Source: Defluviitaleaceae bacterium
GTDB lineage: Bacteria > Bacillota > Clostridia > Lachnospirales > UBA5962
Assembly (NCBI GenBank): GCA_009779915.1
Contig: WRBA01000001.1
Location: 99,860-163,859, forward strand
Reading direction: 5' to 3'
Length of the DNA stretch: 64,000 nucleotides
Below are positions 35,039 through 43,564 of this stretch, in pieces (within the stretch, counting starts at the first letter, position 1; every line of letters begins with the position of its first letter). The position numbers and the translations under genes are program-made. The notes below the pieces were generated by a model. The model was not told the origin of the DNA. It did not search any database and saw only the letters and a list, made by a program, of their open reading frames with translations.

Positions 35039-37045
35039 ATGCAGAAAATAGCAAAAGAAAGTTTATTTGATATTAAATTTCTGTCCGAGGTCAGGCTCTC
35101 TCCTGACGGGGAACACGCGGCTTTCATTGTGTCAAACGGCTGTATTAAAGACAATAAGTATCAGAACTTTATTTGGATTTACAATTTTTCCACTGCTCAT
35201 ATTTTCAAGCTTACAGCCTCAGGGGAAGAGAAAAATATCGAGTGGCTGGATAATGAAAACTTAATTTTCCCTGCTTCGAGAGATGAAAAAGAAAAAGAAA
35301 AGATTAAAAAAGGTCTGCCTATTACCTTTTATTATTCAATCAGCATAAAAGGCGGTGAGGCGGAGAAAATTTTTGAAGTTCCTGCAAAAGCTTCAAAATT
35401 AAAGGCTGCTTGTGATGATAAATTTGTTGTGTTGGCAGGTTTTGACAATAATATGAAAGATTTAAGCGAAATGGATGATGCAGGCAAGGAAAAATATTTT
35501 AAAGAGCTTGGGGAAGCTAATTCGGCTTACAAAATTTTTGATGAAATACCATTTTGGCAAAATGGTCCCGGAGTTACCAATAAAAAGCGTAACAGGCTTT
35601 ATATATTTGACGAAAAAACCAATTCTCTTAAGGCAATATCCGCGCCTCTTATGAATGTTATTGACTGGGCTTTGGAAGGCTCTAAAGTGGTGTTTACTGG
35701 TGTAGAGTTTGACTCTATGATGGTTCAAAAATCCCAACTTTATACATATGATTTGAACACTGAAAAACTTACTAAAATCGAGCTTGATAAGGACTATGCA
35801 ATAGGTTTTGTCAGGTTTTTTGGAGATAAGCTGGTACTTTCAGCCAGGGCTTATGATACTATCAACTCTTATGCCAACTCTAAGCTGTATACCTTGCCTT
35901 TATCAGGCGGTGTCCCTGAGATTTTCCAAGAAGGGGATTTTTCAATTGGAAATTCCGTAGGCAGCGACTGCAAATACGGCGGCGGCGATGCATACAAAAT
36001 ACATGAAAATAAGTTTTACTATATATCCACAAGAGGCTATTCAAGCCACCTCTTTAAAAGCGAGAAAGGTGAGGAAACACAGCTTTCTCCTGATGTAACA
36101 GGAGGGATTGACTGCTTTGACTTGGCTGATGGCAAATGTCTGTATGTAGCTGCGAGAAATAAGGGCTTACAGGAGCTGTATGAGCTTGATTTGTCTACAG
36201 GAGCTGAGAAAAAAGTTTCGGACTTTAACGGTGAGTGGCTTAAAAATTACGCAGTTAGCTATCCGGAACATTTTACTTTCAAAAACAGAGACGGAGTGGA
36301 GCTTGACGGCTTTATAATCAAGCCTGCAGGATATGAAGAAGGCAAAAAATACCCAGCTATACTTGATATTCACGGTGGACCTAAAGCCACTTACGGCGAT
36401 ATTGTTTATCACGAAATGCAGCTTTGGGCAAGCGGCGGTTATTTTGTGTTTTACACAAACCCGCGAGGCTCCGACGGCAAGGGTACGGAATTTGCTAATA
36501 TAGTCGGTGAGCGGTATGTGAATTGGGATTACAACGATTTTATGGACTTTACGGACAAAGTCCTTGAAATATACCCGCAGATTGATGTGGATAATGTTGG
36601 GGTTACCGGCGGCTCTTACGGCGGTCTTATGGTTAATTGGATGGTTGGGCATACAAAACGTTTTAAAGCAGCGGCAACCCAGCGTTCTATAACAAATTTT
36701 GTAAGTAAATGCCTGACTACAGATATCGGCTATTATCACAATCTTGACCAGATAGGCACTGATCCTTGGACTGATTATGAAGCTTTTTGGAATAAATCCC
36801 CACTTAAATACGCCGATAAAGTTACTACGCCCCTTTTATTTATCCATTCGGATCAGGATTACAGATGTTATATGGCAGATGCTTTCCAAATGTTTACGGC
36901 ACTTAAAATGTTTGGGGTTGATACGAGGATGTGCCTGTTCCACGGGGAGAACCATGAGCTTTCAAGAAGCGGCAAGCCCAAGAACAGACTTAAGAGGCTT
37001 GAAGAAATTACAGGATGGTTTGATAAATATCTAAAGAGTCGTTAA
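35039..37045 (+). CDS. S9-family serine peptidase (prolyl oligopeptidase/acylaminoacyl-peptidase type)
   Basis: 668 residues from the ATG 35039, which has AAGGAGGT in place. The open frame from GTG 35018 runs through that site. The N-terminal two-thirds is a beta-propeller. The C-terminal hydrolase domain carries the nucleophile Ser526 in GGSYGGL, the Asp in HSDQDYRC and the His in GENHELS. It should cleave short peptides, probably in the cytoplasm since no signal peptide is seen. A repeat follows the stop, then an M20-family hydrolase, which suggests peptide or amide salvage (inference). Confidence 0.93.
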   Translation: MQKIAKESLFDIKFLSEVRLSPDGEHAAFIVSNGCIKDNKYQNFIWIYNFSTAHIFKLTASGEEKNIEWLDNENLIFPASRDEKEKEKIKKGLPITFYYSISIKGGEAEKIFEVPAKASKLKAACDDKFVVLAGFDNNMKDLSEMDDAGKEKYFKELGEANSAYKIFDEIPFWQNGPGVTNKKRNRLYIFDEKTNSLKAISAPLMNVIDWALEGSKVVFTGVEFDSMMVQKSQLYTYDLNTEKLTKIELDKDYAIGFVRFFGDKLVLSARAYDTINSYANSKLYTLPLSGGVPEIFQEGDFSIGNSVGSDCKYGGGDAYKIHENKFYYISTRGYSSHLFKSEKGEETQLSPDVTGGIDCFDLADGKCLYVAARNKGLQELYELDLSTGAEKKVSDFNGEWLKNYAVSYPEHFTFKNRDGVELDGFIIKPAGYEEGKKYPAILDIHGGPKATYGDIVYHEMQLWASGGYFVFYTNPRGSDGKGTEFANIVGERYVNWDYNDFMDFTDKVLEIYPQIDVDNVGVTGGSYGGLMVNWMVGHTKRFKAAATQRSITNFVSKCLTTDIGYYHNLDQIGTDPWTDYEAFWNKSPLKYADKVTTPLLFIHSDQDYRCYMADAFQMFTALKMFGVDTRMCLFHGENHELSRSGKPKNRLKRLEEITGWFDKYLKSR

Positions 37046-37250
37046 AATCCGTTCGCGCTGTGCGCTTACGGCTTTCAACGAGGTTACCGTTGGTATGAAT
37101 CGGCTTGCGGGCTTTTAGCCCACGAGCAGCCGATTCTCCTCAAGGCGGCAAAGTATATACTCGGACAGAGCAAATGTCAGGTCTCAATGACATTTGTGCA
37201 GGTCGAGCCACCTTTGCGGATACTAAGTGCCCTGCGGGCACTAATTTAAA
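37043..37250. repeat. Repeat family E, copy 1
   Basis: This stretch between the S9 peptidase and the M20 hydrolase shares its structure with 43341-43493. Common runs include TTAAAATC, CGCGCT, TTACCGTTGG/TTACGGTTGG, ATGAATCG, CTTGCGGGC and CGATTCTCCTCA. It contains several palindromic GC-rich stretches and no open frame of note. Confidence 0.65.
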
Positions 37251-37268
37251 AGAACGGGAGGCAATACA

Positions 37269-38660
37269 ATGAGCGTAAAAACAGCTTACGAAGCAATTGA
37301 GAAATACCGCAATGAGCTTAATGACTTAAGCCTTGCCATTTGGAAAAACCCTGAAGGACCTTATGTTGAGCATTTTGCTTGCGAAAAAACAGCGGAACTT
37401 TTGAAAAAGCACGGATTTAATGTGGAAGTTGGCGCCGGTGGAGTTAAAGCCGCTGTTAAAGCAACTTGGGGTTCCGGTAAGCCTGTTCTTGGCTTTTTAG
37501 GGGAATATGACGCACTGCCCGGTATGAGCCAGGAAGTAGCAACGGAGATGAAGCCTATAGAAGGACAGGTTTACGGTCATGCTTGCGGGCATAATCTTCT
37601 TGGGGTGGCTCATGTTGGGGCTGTAATCGGCTTAAAAGCTGAAATGGAAGAAAGAAAGCTGCCCGGCACTATAATTTATTACGGCTGTCCGGCGGAGGAA
37701 GTTTTAACAGGCAAAGGTTTTATGGCAAGAGGGGGTGCCTTTGAAGGGCTTGACGCTTCTATCGCTCATCATCCAATGACTACTAATATGGTTACTACAG
37801 GTAATTCACTTGCCTTAAACTCAGTCAAATTCCACTTTAAAGGAGTTACCGCTCACGCGGGAGGAGACCCTCACAACGGCCGCTCAGCACTTGACGCAGT
37901 GGAAATTACAAATGTAGGCTGTAATTATCTTAGGGAGCATGTTACAACTGATGTTAGGATGCATTATGTTATTACAAGCGGCGGCACGGCACCTAATATA
38001 GTACCTGATTATGCTTGTGTTTGGTATTATGTAAGGGCTCCAAGGAGGGAAATTGTTGAGGAAGTTTACGCGAGACTTGTAAAAGTGGCTGAAGGGGCGG
38101 CACATATGACTGAAACCAAGTTAGAGGTTGAGTTTATGGGTGGCTGCTACGAGACCATGAACAACCTTACCCTTGTTGATTTGATTCATCAAAACTTGCA
38201 GGAAGCCCCTCAGGATAAATGGACTGATGAGGAAATTGCTTTTGCGAAGAAGCTAAACGACACAACCCCTCATCTTAAAGAGAAAGCTGTAAGCTTTATG
38301 GGATTATCAATGGATGCGGAGCTTCACACAGGTGTGGGCGCAATCGGCTCTATTGGCAACTCCGGCTCGACAGATGTTGGTGATGTACATCATATGGCTC
38401 CCGGTGTGTTTTTTACAACGGCTTGCTATAACATAGGCGCTCCCGGTCACAGCTGGCAAAATACTTCATGCTCAGGTCACTCAATTGGTGAAAAAGGTAT
38501 GATTTACGGCGCGAAGGCTATGGCTAAATGGGGCTTGGACTTGATTGAAAAGCCTGAAATACTTAAAGAAGCTTGGAAAGAGTTTGAAGAATCAATGGGG
38601 GGCAAGAAATATAAATGTCCAATACCGGAAGGATTGCCGGTGCCTCATCAGGATAAATAA
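37269..38660 (+). CDS. M20-family amidohydrolase, AbgB-like
   Basis: 463 residues. This metal-dependent hydrolase resembles p-aminobenzoyl-glutamate hydrolase subunit B. FLGEYDALPG supplies a metal-ligand Asp, YGHACGHNLLG the His, PAEEVLTGKG the catalytic and ligand Glu, and a later His (SIAHHPM). A dimerisation domain lies near 200-310. It would split amide-linked amino acids such as folate breakdown products or N-acyl amino acids. No partner subunit A is adjacent. GGGAGG precedes the ATG. Confidence 0.9.
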   Translation: MSVKTAYEAIEKYRNELNDLSLAIWKNPEGPYVEHFACEKTAELLKKHGFNVEVGAGGVKAAVKATWGSGKPVLGFLGEYDALPGMSQEVATEMKPIEGQVYGHACGHNLLGVAHVGAVIGLKAEMEERKLPGTIIYYGCPAEEVLTGKGFMARGGAFEGLDASIAHHPMTTNMVTTGNSLALNSVKFHFKGVTAHAGGDPHNGRSALDAVEITNVGCNYLREHVTTDVRMHYVITSGGTAPNIVPDYACVWYYVRAPRREIVEEVYARLVKVAEGAAHMTETKLEVEFMGGCYETMNNLTLVDLIHQNLQEAPQDKWTDEEIAFAKKLNDTTPHLKEKAVSFMGLSMDAELHTGVGAIGSIGNSGSTDVGDVHHMAPGVFFTTACYNIGAPGHSWQNTSCSGHSIGEKGMIYGAKAMAKWGLDLIEKPEILKEAWKEFEESMGGKKYKCPIPEGLPVPHQDK

Positions 38661-38667
38661 ATTTTTC

Positions 38668-38705
38668 AAGGCGTATCAATAGGAAATTCTCTGTTGATAC
38701 GCCTT
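38668..38705. terminator. Hairpin after the M20 hydrolase
   Basis: AAGGCGTATCAA (38668-38679) pairs with TTGATACGCCTT (38694-38705), 12 perfect pairs, starting 7 bases after the stop codon. It is followed directly by a second, longer palindrome instead of a T-run. Confidence 0.55.
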
Positions 38706-38755
38706 AGGTCTAGGAGAGTCGAACCTCGCTCATTGTTCGACTCTCCTAGACCTAA
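38704..38755. repeat. 21-bp perfect palindrome; right arm also found in the recombinase element
   Basis: The 21 bases at 38704-38724 pair exactly with 38735-38755 around a 10-base loop (TTAGGTCTAGGAGAG at left, CTCTCCTAGACCTAA at right). The loop and right arm recur at 627-654. It abuts the ribosome binding site (AAGGAG) of the next gene. Confidence 0.75.
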
Positions 38756-38773
38756 TTAAGGAGATAAAAACAT

Positions 38774-39430
38774 ATGAAAGCCACACATTTTAATCCGGGC
38801 TGTGCTTTGAGTATATATAAGCCCGAAATAGAACATAAATTGATTAAATTTTTAAATGAAAACTACGCAAATCTTGAAATGCATAATATATGCTGCCGGC
38901 ATGACCCAAAGCTTAGTGAAGGTTCAAAAGTAATTAATGTTTGCGCGGGATGCGACAGGCGCTTTAGAAGCCTATATGAAGGAGTTACCACCATATCTTT
39001 ATGGGAGGTACTGGACAGCCTTGCCAGCTTCCCTTACCCGGACTATAAAGGTGCAGAAATGACAGTCCACGATCCTTGCCCAATAAGAGAAAAGCCTGAG
39101 ATACATAAAGCGGTACGCAGTTTACTTGGGAAAATGAATATAAATGTTGTAGAAACACCGCTTCACGGCACCCGCTCCGTCTGCTGCGGGGATAGTTTTT
39201 ATCCGGCTCTTCCTGTGGAGGAAGTTAATGAAAGAATGAAAAAGCGTGCCGGTACTATGCCTTGCGATGATGTATGTGTATACTGTGTCTCTTGTATAAA
39301 GTCAATGTATATTGGCGGCAAAAAGCCGCGGCACCTTGTTGATTTACTAATGGGTGAGACTACGGAACCGGGAGTATATGATACCGTAAGATGGCATAAG
39401 CTGCTTAAAGAGTATATTGATACCCACTAG
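38774..39430 (+). CDS. Cysteine-rich (CCG) domain protein, HdrB-like
   Basis: 218 residues. The C-terminal half has a CCG-type cluster motif (VCCGDSF near 137 and CVYCVSCIKS near 176). The N-terminal half holds more Cys pairs (NICCRHD, NVCAGCDRR). CCG domains bind a non-cubane 4Fe-4S in HdrB and are found in many redox subunits. No flavin or other redox partner is adjacent, so the electron pathway is unknown. No membrane segment. Start with AAGGAG about 12 bases upstream. Confidence 0.85.
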   Translation: MKATHFNPGCALSIYKPEIEHKLIKFLNENYANLEMHNICCRHDPKLSEGSKVINVCAGCDRRFRSLYEGVTTISLWEVLDSLASFPYPDYKGAEMTVHDPCPIREKPEIHKAVRSLLGKMNINVVETPLHGTRSVCCGDSFYPALPVEEVNERMKKRAGTMPCDDVCVYCVSCIKSMYIGGKKPRHLVDLLMGETTEPGVYDTVRWHKLLKEYIDTH

Positions 39431-39475
39431 GACTAGGATTATCATTTTAAAAAGGCGGAAGGGTGTGAATATAGT

Positions 39476-41083
39476 ATGGCTGAGCAAATGTTTAGAAAAA
39501 TCGCTGCTTATATGCCCTATACTCTCATTCTCATTTTGCTTACGGCATGTACGGCTGGAGTAGATACAGAAACGGATAATTATATAAGCAGTTTGGAAGC
39601 TAATGAAAGGGTAGCGGAGGAAACAGCGGCAAATGATAACGATAATGCACTGATTTCAGCTGCTGCCCAAATGCCATTTAACGGCGAAGCTATTCCCAGA
39701 ACCGATTTCTTTTGGCAAGAAGAACGTGACCTGAACTGGGAATCGGATATTAGGCATTTTGGGGTGAAAGCCCTAAGGCAGTATCCCTTGTTAATTGATT
39801 TTGACCTTAATAACCCTAATCTGGTATTTGGGCTGGAAAGCGGATTGTTTGGGATAGGAAGAGAGGATTATGACGCTGCCTCTAATGTTTATAATATACT
39901 TTTGCGGCAAGCTGTTGCAAGAAACGGGATTTTGGCAGACGGCAGCACAGAGGGGATGAGAGAAGCTTTTAGAGAGTTTTTTATACAAAGAGTAAATGAG
40001 TTAATTTTTGACATTCCAAACCTTAGCGATAACGAGATTTTATTTGGCTTAGCCGCGCTTGCTGTTTCTATGGATGACGCTCACACAAGAGTAGGTCTGC
40101 CTACCGGTGATATTTTCCCTGTTGAGTTTATTTCCCTGCATGATGGGATTTATTTCATCGGCGTGCCAATAGAGTTAGAGCACGCCTTGTATGGTGAGCT
40201 TGTTGCCATTAACGGTATAGCAGCTGATGAAATTGTAGAAAGACTTGGGACAATAGTTGCTCACGGAAATGAGTATTACCTTAGACATATAATTACCTCA
40301 TCTGTCGAAGATGATCCAATCAGGCTTAGACATTATGTTACAAGACCATTCCTTCGGGAAGTTGTAACACTAAATTATCTGTCTGTCATTGATGATTCAG
40401 GGATGGCGGATTTTACCATCAGAGGTACAAACGGTGAAATATTCGATATACGGCTTCAGGCAGTGGGCAGAGAAACGATTATGGGTGAAAACCAATTTGT
40501 ACGCCATGAATTTAGTACTTTAATGCATACAAATCCGGAAGAAATCCTTTGGTATGAATATTTTCCTGACGAAAATTTGATGTATGTACGTATCACAGGG
40601 TTTCATTATGCCGTAGCCGGAGATTTAGCCGCCGCAAGGAGCAGGCTAATGACTGAACTTGAAAATTGGTCGGGAGAAAGAATAGGGCGTTTTGTCATAG
40701 ACCTGAGACAAAACGCGGGAGGTCTTTTTGAATGGCCGACGGATTCCGAATTTGGCGTTTTATCTGAAGCGGCGGATTCTTTCTATGTTCTTATTGATGC
40801 AGGTGTGTTTTCTTTAGGGGTGCTTACCACTTCAAATATCAGGCGTAATTTAGAGAATGTAACTGTCGTAGGTGAGCCTGCGGGGGATATGGATAATATG
40901 ATGGCAGGTGACGGCTCTATCCTTCCTAACAGCCGTATGAGATATAATATTGCCCAAAGGCTGTTAGTAGGCTCAGACAGTGAGGATGTTGCTGTAAGAC
41001 CGGATATATTTGTTCCTCTTTCCATCGATGATATTATCAATGGACGTGATCCGGTGATTGAGGCTGTAAAGGAAACGAGGTAA
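39476..41083 (+). CDS. S41-family-like peptidase lipoprotein
   Basis: 535 residues with a signal sequence and lipobox LTAC (Cys at about 24). The C-terminal region (about 370-520) resembles S41 tail-specific peptidases: FVIDLRQNAGG, then a likely nucleophile Ser in GVFSLGVL, VVGEPAG, LPNSRM and RPDIFVP. No clear PDZ domain is seen, so it is of the non-CtpA subgroup. It would act on extracellular substrates, anchored to the membrane. ATG at 39476 follows GGAAGGGTG; Met at 39488 is an alternative. Confidence 0.82.
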   Translation: MAEQMFRKIAAYMPYTLILILLTACTAGVDTETDNYISSLEANERVAEETAANDNDNALISAAAQMPFNGEAIPRTDFFWQEERDLNWESDIRHFGVKALRQYPLLIDFDLNNPNLVFGLESGLFGIGREDYDAASNVYNILLRQAVARNGILADGSTEGMREAFREFFIQRVNELIFDIPNLSDNEILFGLAALAVSMDDAHTRVGLPTGDIFPVEFISLHDGIYFIGVPIELEHALYGELVAINGIAADEIVERLGTIVAHGNEYYLRHIITSSVEDDPIRLRHYVTRPFLREVVTLNYLSVIDDSGMADFTIRGTNGEIFDIRLQAVGRETIMGENQFVRHEFSTLMHTNPEEILWYEYFPDENLMYVRITGFHYAVAGDLAAARSRLMTELENWSGERIGRFVIDLRQNAGGLFEWPTDSEFGVLSEAADSFYVLIDAGVFSLGVLTTSNIRRNLENVTVVGEPAGDMDNMMAGDGSILPNSRMRYNIAQRLLVGSDSEDVAVRPDIFVPLSIDDIINGRDPVIEAVKETR

Positions 41084-41123
41084 ATTAAGAGGCTAGAATT
41101 GCCAATTATACTTAAATTCATCC

Positions 41124-41168
41124 AAAGCAGTATCGGCGTATAGCTTGCTATAAAGCGGATACTGCTTT
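41124..41168. repeat. Hairpin between the S41 gene and the terminator
   Basis: AAAGCAGTATC (41124-41134) pairs with GATACTGCTTT (41158-41168). An inner TATAGC/GCTATA palindrome sits in the loop. Function unknown. Confidence 0.5.
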
Positions 41169-41170
41169 AG

Positions 41171-41204
41171 ATAACCGCTGTAAAAGTGCAGCGGTTATTT
41201 TTTT
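41171..41204 (+). terminator. Intrinsic terminator after the S41 gene
   Basis: ATAACCGCTG (41171-41180) pairs with CAGCGGTTAT (41189-41198) and is followed by seven T. It insulates the GntR/ABC operon from upstream transcription. Confidence 0.85.
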
Positions 41205-41215
41205 AAAAAAAAGGG

Positions 41216-41244
41216 TTGACAATGATTTAATCTTATAGTATATT
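41216..41244 (+). promoter_or_regulatory. Consensus promoter of the GntR/ABC operon
   Basis: TTGACA (41216-41221), 17 bases, TATATT (41239-41244). It is 58 bases from the GntR start. Confidence 0.85.
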
Positions 41245-41251
41245 AGTTATA

Positions 41252-41277
41252 TAGTTAATCATTATAGTAATTAACTA
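41252..41277. promoter_or_regulatory. Probable GntR (YtrA-type) operator
   Basis: A perfect inverted repeat, TAGTTAAT then 10 bases then ATTAACTA, begins 8 bases after the -10 box. A repressor bound there would cover the transcription start, and the first gene is a GntR-type regulator, so autoregulation is likely. Confidence 0.65.
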
Positions 41278-41301
41278 ACACAATCTAAAGGAGGTGATGC
41301 T

Positions 41302-41676
41302 ATGCAACCAAGTTTTGATACTAATAAACCAATTTTCATAACTATTGCACAGTGGCTGGAGGATGCTATTTTAGCCGACATCTACACAGAGGAGAGCCAA
41401 GTACCCTCTATCACGGAAATCTCAATACAATATAATATTAATCCGGCGACGGCACTAAAAGGCGTTAATATGTTGGTGGATTCAGGTTTTTTATATAAAA
41501 AACGCGGTTTGGGGATGTTTGTGGCTAAAGGTGCGTATGATAAACTTTTAGAAAGGCGGCAGCAGCAATTTTTTGAAGACTATATAAAGCCCCTTGTAAT
41601 CGAAGCGATAAGACTTAAAATAACTGCCGCAGATTTGCAGGCTATGATAGAAAGAGGGTATGACAATGACAATTGA
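41302..41676 (+). CDS. GntR-family regulator, YtrA subfamily
   Basis: 124 residues, short like other YtrA-type proteins. The N-terminal winged helix (about 8-75) shows QVPSITEISIQYNINPATALKGVNMLVDSG. The C-terminal part is a small helical dimerisation region and no large ligand-binding domain is present. Such regulators control ABC exporters in the same operon, often induced by cell-wall antibiotics. AAAGGAGGTG lies six bases before the ATG. The ATPase gene overlaps its end by 11 bases. Confidence 0.93.
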   Translation: MQPSFDTNKPIFITIAQWLEDAILADIYTEESQVPSITEISIQYNINPATALKGVNMLVDSGFLYKKRGLGMFVAKGAYDKLLERRQQQFFEDYIKPLVIEAIRLKITAADLQAMIERGYDNDN

Positions 41677-42538
41677 TATTCAAAACATAAGCAAACGCTT
41701 TGGGCAAACACAGGCTCTTGATAATATTAGCCTTAAGTTTGGCCAGAAAAAAATTTACGGTCTGCTTGGTAATAACGGCGCAGGGAAAAGCACTTTGCTA
41801 AATATTATTACCGGTCGCTATTTAACTGATGATGGCATACTTACACTAGATGGTGAGCCCCTTAAAGACAATGACAAAGCTCTTAACCAAATTTATATGC
41901 TAAGCGAAAAAGATTATTATCCCGAAACTATGAAAGTTAAAGACGCCATTCGCTGGGCTTCAGTTTTCTATCCTGATTTTGATGAAAAGCTTGCCTTGAA
42001 GCTTACGGAAAAGTTTGGGCTGCCTGTTAAAAAGAAAATCCCTTCCCTTTCCACAGGGTATAAGTCGATTTTTAAAATAGTAATTGCTCTTTCTGCTAAC
42101 ACACCATTTTTGCTCCTTGATGAACCTGTTTTAGGGCTGGATGCAGGGCATAGAGATATGTTTTATAAACTTCTTATTGAAAGATACAGCGAAAATCCAT
42201 GTACCATTGTAATTTCAACTCATTTAATCGCTGAGGTGGAGGGTTTGGTAGAGCATTGTATGATTATAAAAGACGGGCGTATTATAAAAGATGCTCCCTG
42301 TGAAGATTTGCTGAATAGAGGCTATAGTATTTCCGGACCGGCTGCTTTAATAGATGATTATATTAAAGGCAAAGATATTATTTCAAGCAGTAATTTAGGC
42401 GGATTAAAGACAGCCTGTTTAAATGGAGCAATGCCAAATCCGGAGAACCTCCCTGTCGGACTTGAAGCAGGCAAGATGAATCTGCAAGAGTATTTTATAC
42501 AGTTAATGAAAGAGGGAGAGGTGAAGGGTAATGAATAA
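41666..42538 (+). CDS. ABC transporter ATP-binding protein
   Basis: About 290 residues. The ATG at 41666 is seven bases after GAGGG and is preferred over 41660. Walker A GNNGAGKSTL (about 37), a somewhat degenerate signature LSTGYKS, Walker B FLLLDEP, and H-loop ISTHLIAE are intact. It resembles YtrB/bacitracin-export-type ATPases. It overlaps both neighbours and pairs with the permease that follows. Confidence 0.92.
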   Translation: MTIDIQNISKRFGQTQALDNISLKFGQKKIYGLLGNNGAGKSTLLNIITGRYLTDDGILTLDGEPLKDNDKALNQIYMLSEKDYYPETMKVKDAIRWASVFYPDFDEKLALKLTEKFGLPVKKKIPSLSTGYKSIFKIVIALSANTPFLLLDEPVLGLDAGHRDMFYKLLIERYSENPCTIVISTHLIAEVEGLVEHCMIIKDGRIIKDAPCEDLLNRGYSISGPAALIDDYIKGKDIISSSNLGGLKTACLNGAMPNPENLPVGLEAGKMNLQEYFIQLMKEGEVKGNE

Positions 42539-43262
42539 TATGCGCTTAAAACCGGCATTGCGTTACCAGTTGGAGTATATGTTAGAAGCTTCCGTAGATT
42601 TTTTTGGAGTCATAATCTTAATCATCATCGGGCTAAGGCTGCTTGCTTTCTTCGCAGGGGTCAATGTGGGTGTTAGTATTGATGGGGTTATTCTAAATAA
42701 TATTAACTTCAATGTAGGCGTCCCTACGGTCATTATGGTTTTTATAGTTGGCATAGCAGGTATAAGAGAGGATATAAAGATGTTTTTGCAACACGGTATA
42801 GGACGCTATACTACGTACTTTAGTACACTTTTAGGCAGCTTAATTACAGGTGTTGTTTATGGGCTTATGTTTTCGTTGATAGATTTAATCCCTAATTATT
42901 GGCCGGCATTTTTTGTCAGGGGATCCGTTGTCCCTGTGGAAGGATTTTTTATGAGCTGGTTTTTGAACATAGGTATATTTTTCTTTACTTGGCAGTTGGG
43001 TACGGTGATTAGTCTTATTTACTACCGTTTAAATCGCATGGGTCAAATTATATTTAGTGTTGCTGCAGGCGGTATTATATTGTTTGGTGTGCCTAATATT
43101 GTTGTTCGCCATGTACTTCGTGATGGGTTTGATGCTTTTATGGAAGCCGTATCAAATGCCTTAGTAAATCCGGCTAATTTAACGTTGTTTGTATTTTTAA
43201 TAGGCGTTTTGGCGGCAGCATTTAATTTTATGCTGATACGCCGTGCCGAGGTAAAGGAATAG
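42531..43262 (+). CDS. ABC transporter permease
   Basis: 243 residues with six hydrophobic segments (about 20-40, 62-78, 97-118, 140-160, 173-192 and 215-235). AAGGG precedes the ATG, which overlaps the ATPase end by eight bases. It forms an exporter with the ATPase in a YtrA-regulated operon. The substrate is unknown. Confidence 0.88.
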   Translation: MNNMRLKPALRYQLEYMLEASVDFFGVIILIIIGLRLLAFFAGVNVGVSIDGVILNNINFNVGVPTVIMVFIVGIAGIREDIKMFLQHGIGRYTTYFSTLLGSLITGVVYGLMFSLIDLIPNYWPAFFVRGSVVPVEGFFMSWFLNIGIFFFTWQLGTVISLIYYRLNRMGQIIFSVAAGGIILFGVPNIVVRHVLRDGFDAFMEAVSNALVNPANLTLFVFLIGVLAAAFNFMLIRRAEVKE

Positions 43263-43280
43263 TTATGTTATAGCAGAATG

Positions 43281-43562
43281 AAAAACCGTGAGGCCTATAA
43301 ACCTCACGGTGAGGCTGTCGAGCAAGTCGCCAGCCTTTCATTAAAATCTGACGCGCTTCGCACTTACAGTTTTTAATGAGCTTACGGTTGGAATGAATCG
43401 ACTGCAAGTCCTTGCTTCGCAAGGCTTGCGGGCGTCGATTCTCCTCAGGCTGGCGAAGCCAGCCTTGCGGATACCACGCCTTCGGCGCAATAGAGTCTGT
43501 GATGCTAAAAAACTATTTGTCGACAATCTAACTGTGAGGCTTATAAACCCCACGGTTTTAAC
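43281..43562. repeat. Palindromic element with imperfect inverted ends and a family-E core
   Basis: The ends are related inverted hairpins. At left ACCGTGAGG pairs with CCTCACGGT (43285-43310). At right ACTGTGAGG with CCCCACGGT (43532-43555). TGTCGA sits just inside each. The core 43341-43493 shares family E with 37043-37250. It separates two convergent genes, and its outer hairpins could act as terminators for both. Confidence 0.65.
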
Positions 43563-43564
43563 AT

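Noticed and set aside
38704..38755. GTTCGACTCTCC looked like the T-arm and acceptor of a tRNA
   Set aside because: The bases 5' of the T-loop do not form a T-stem and there is no anticodon arm. The sequence is a simple palindrome.
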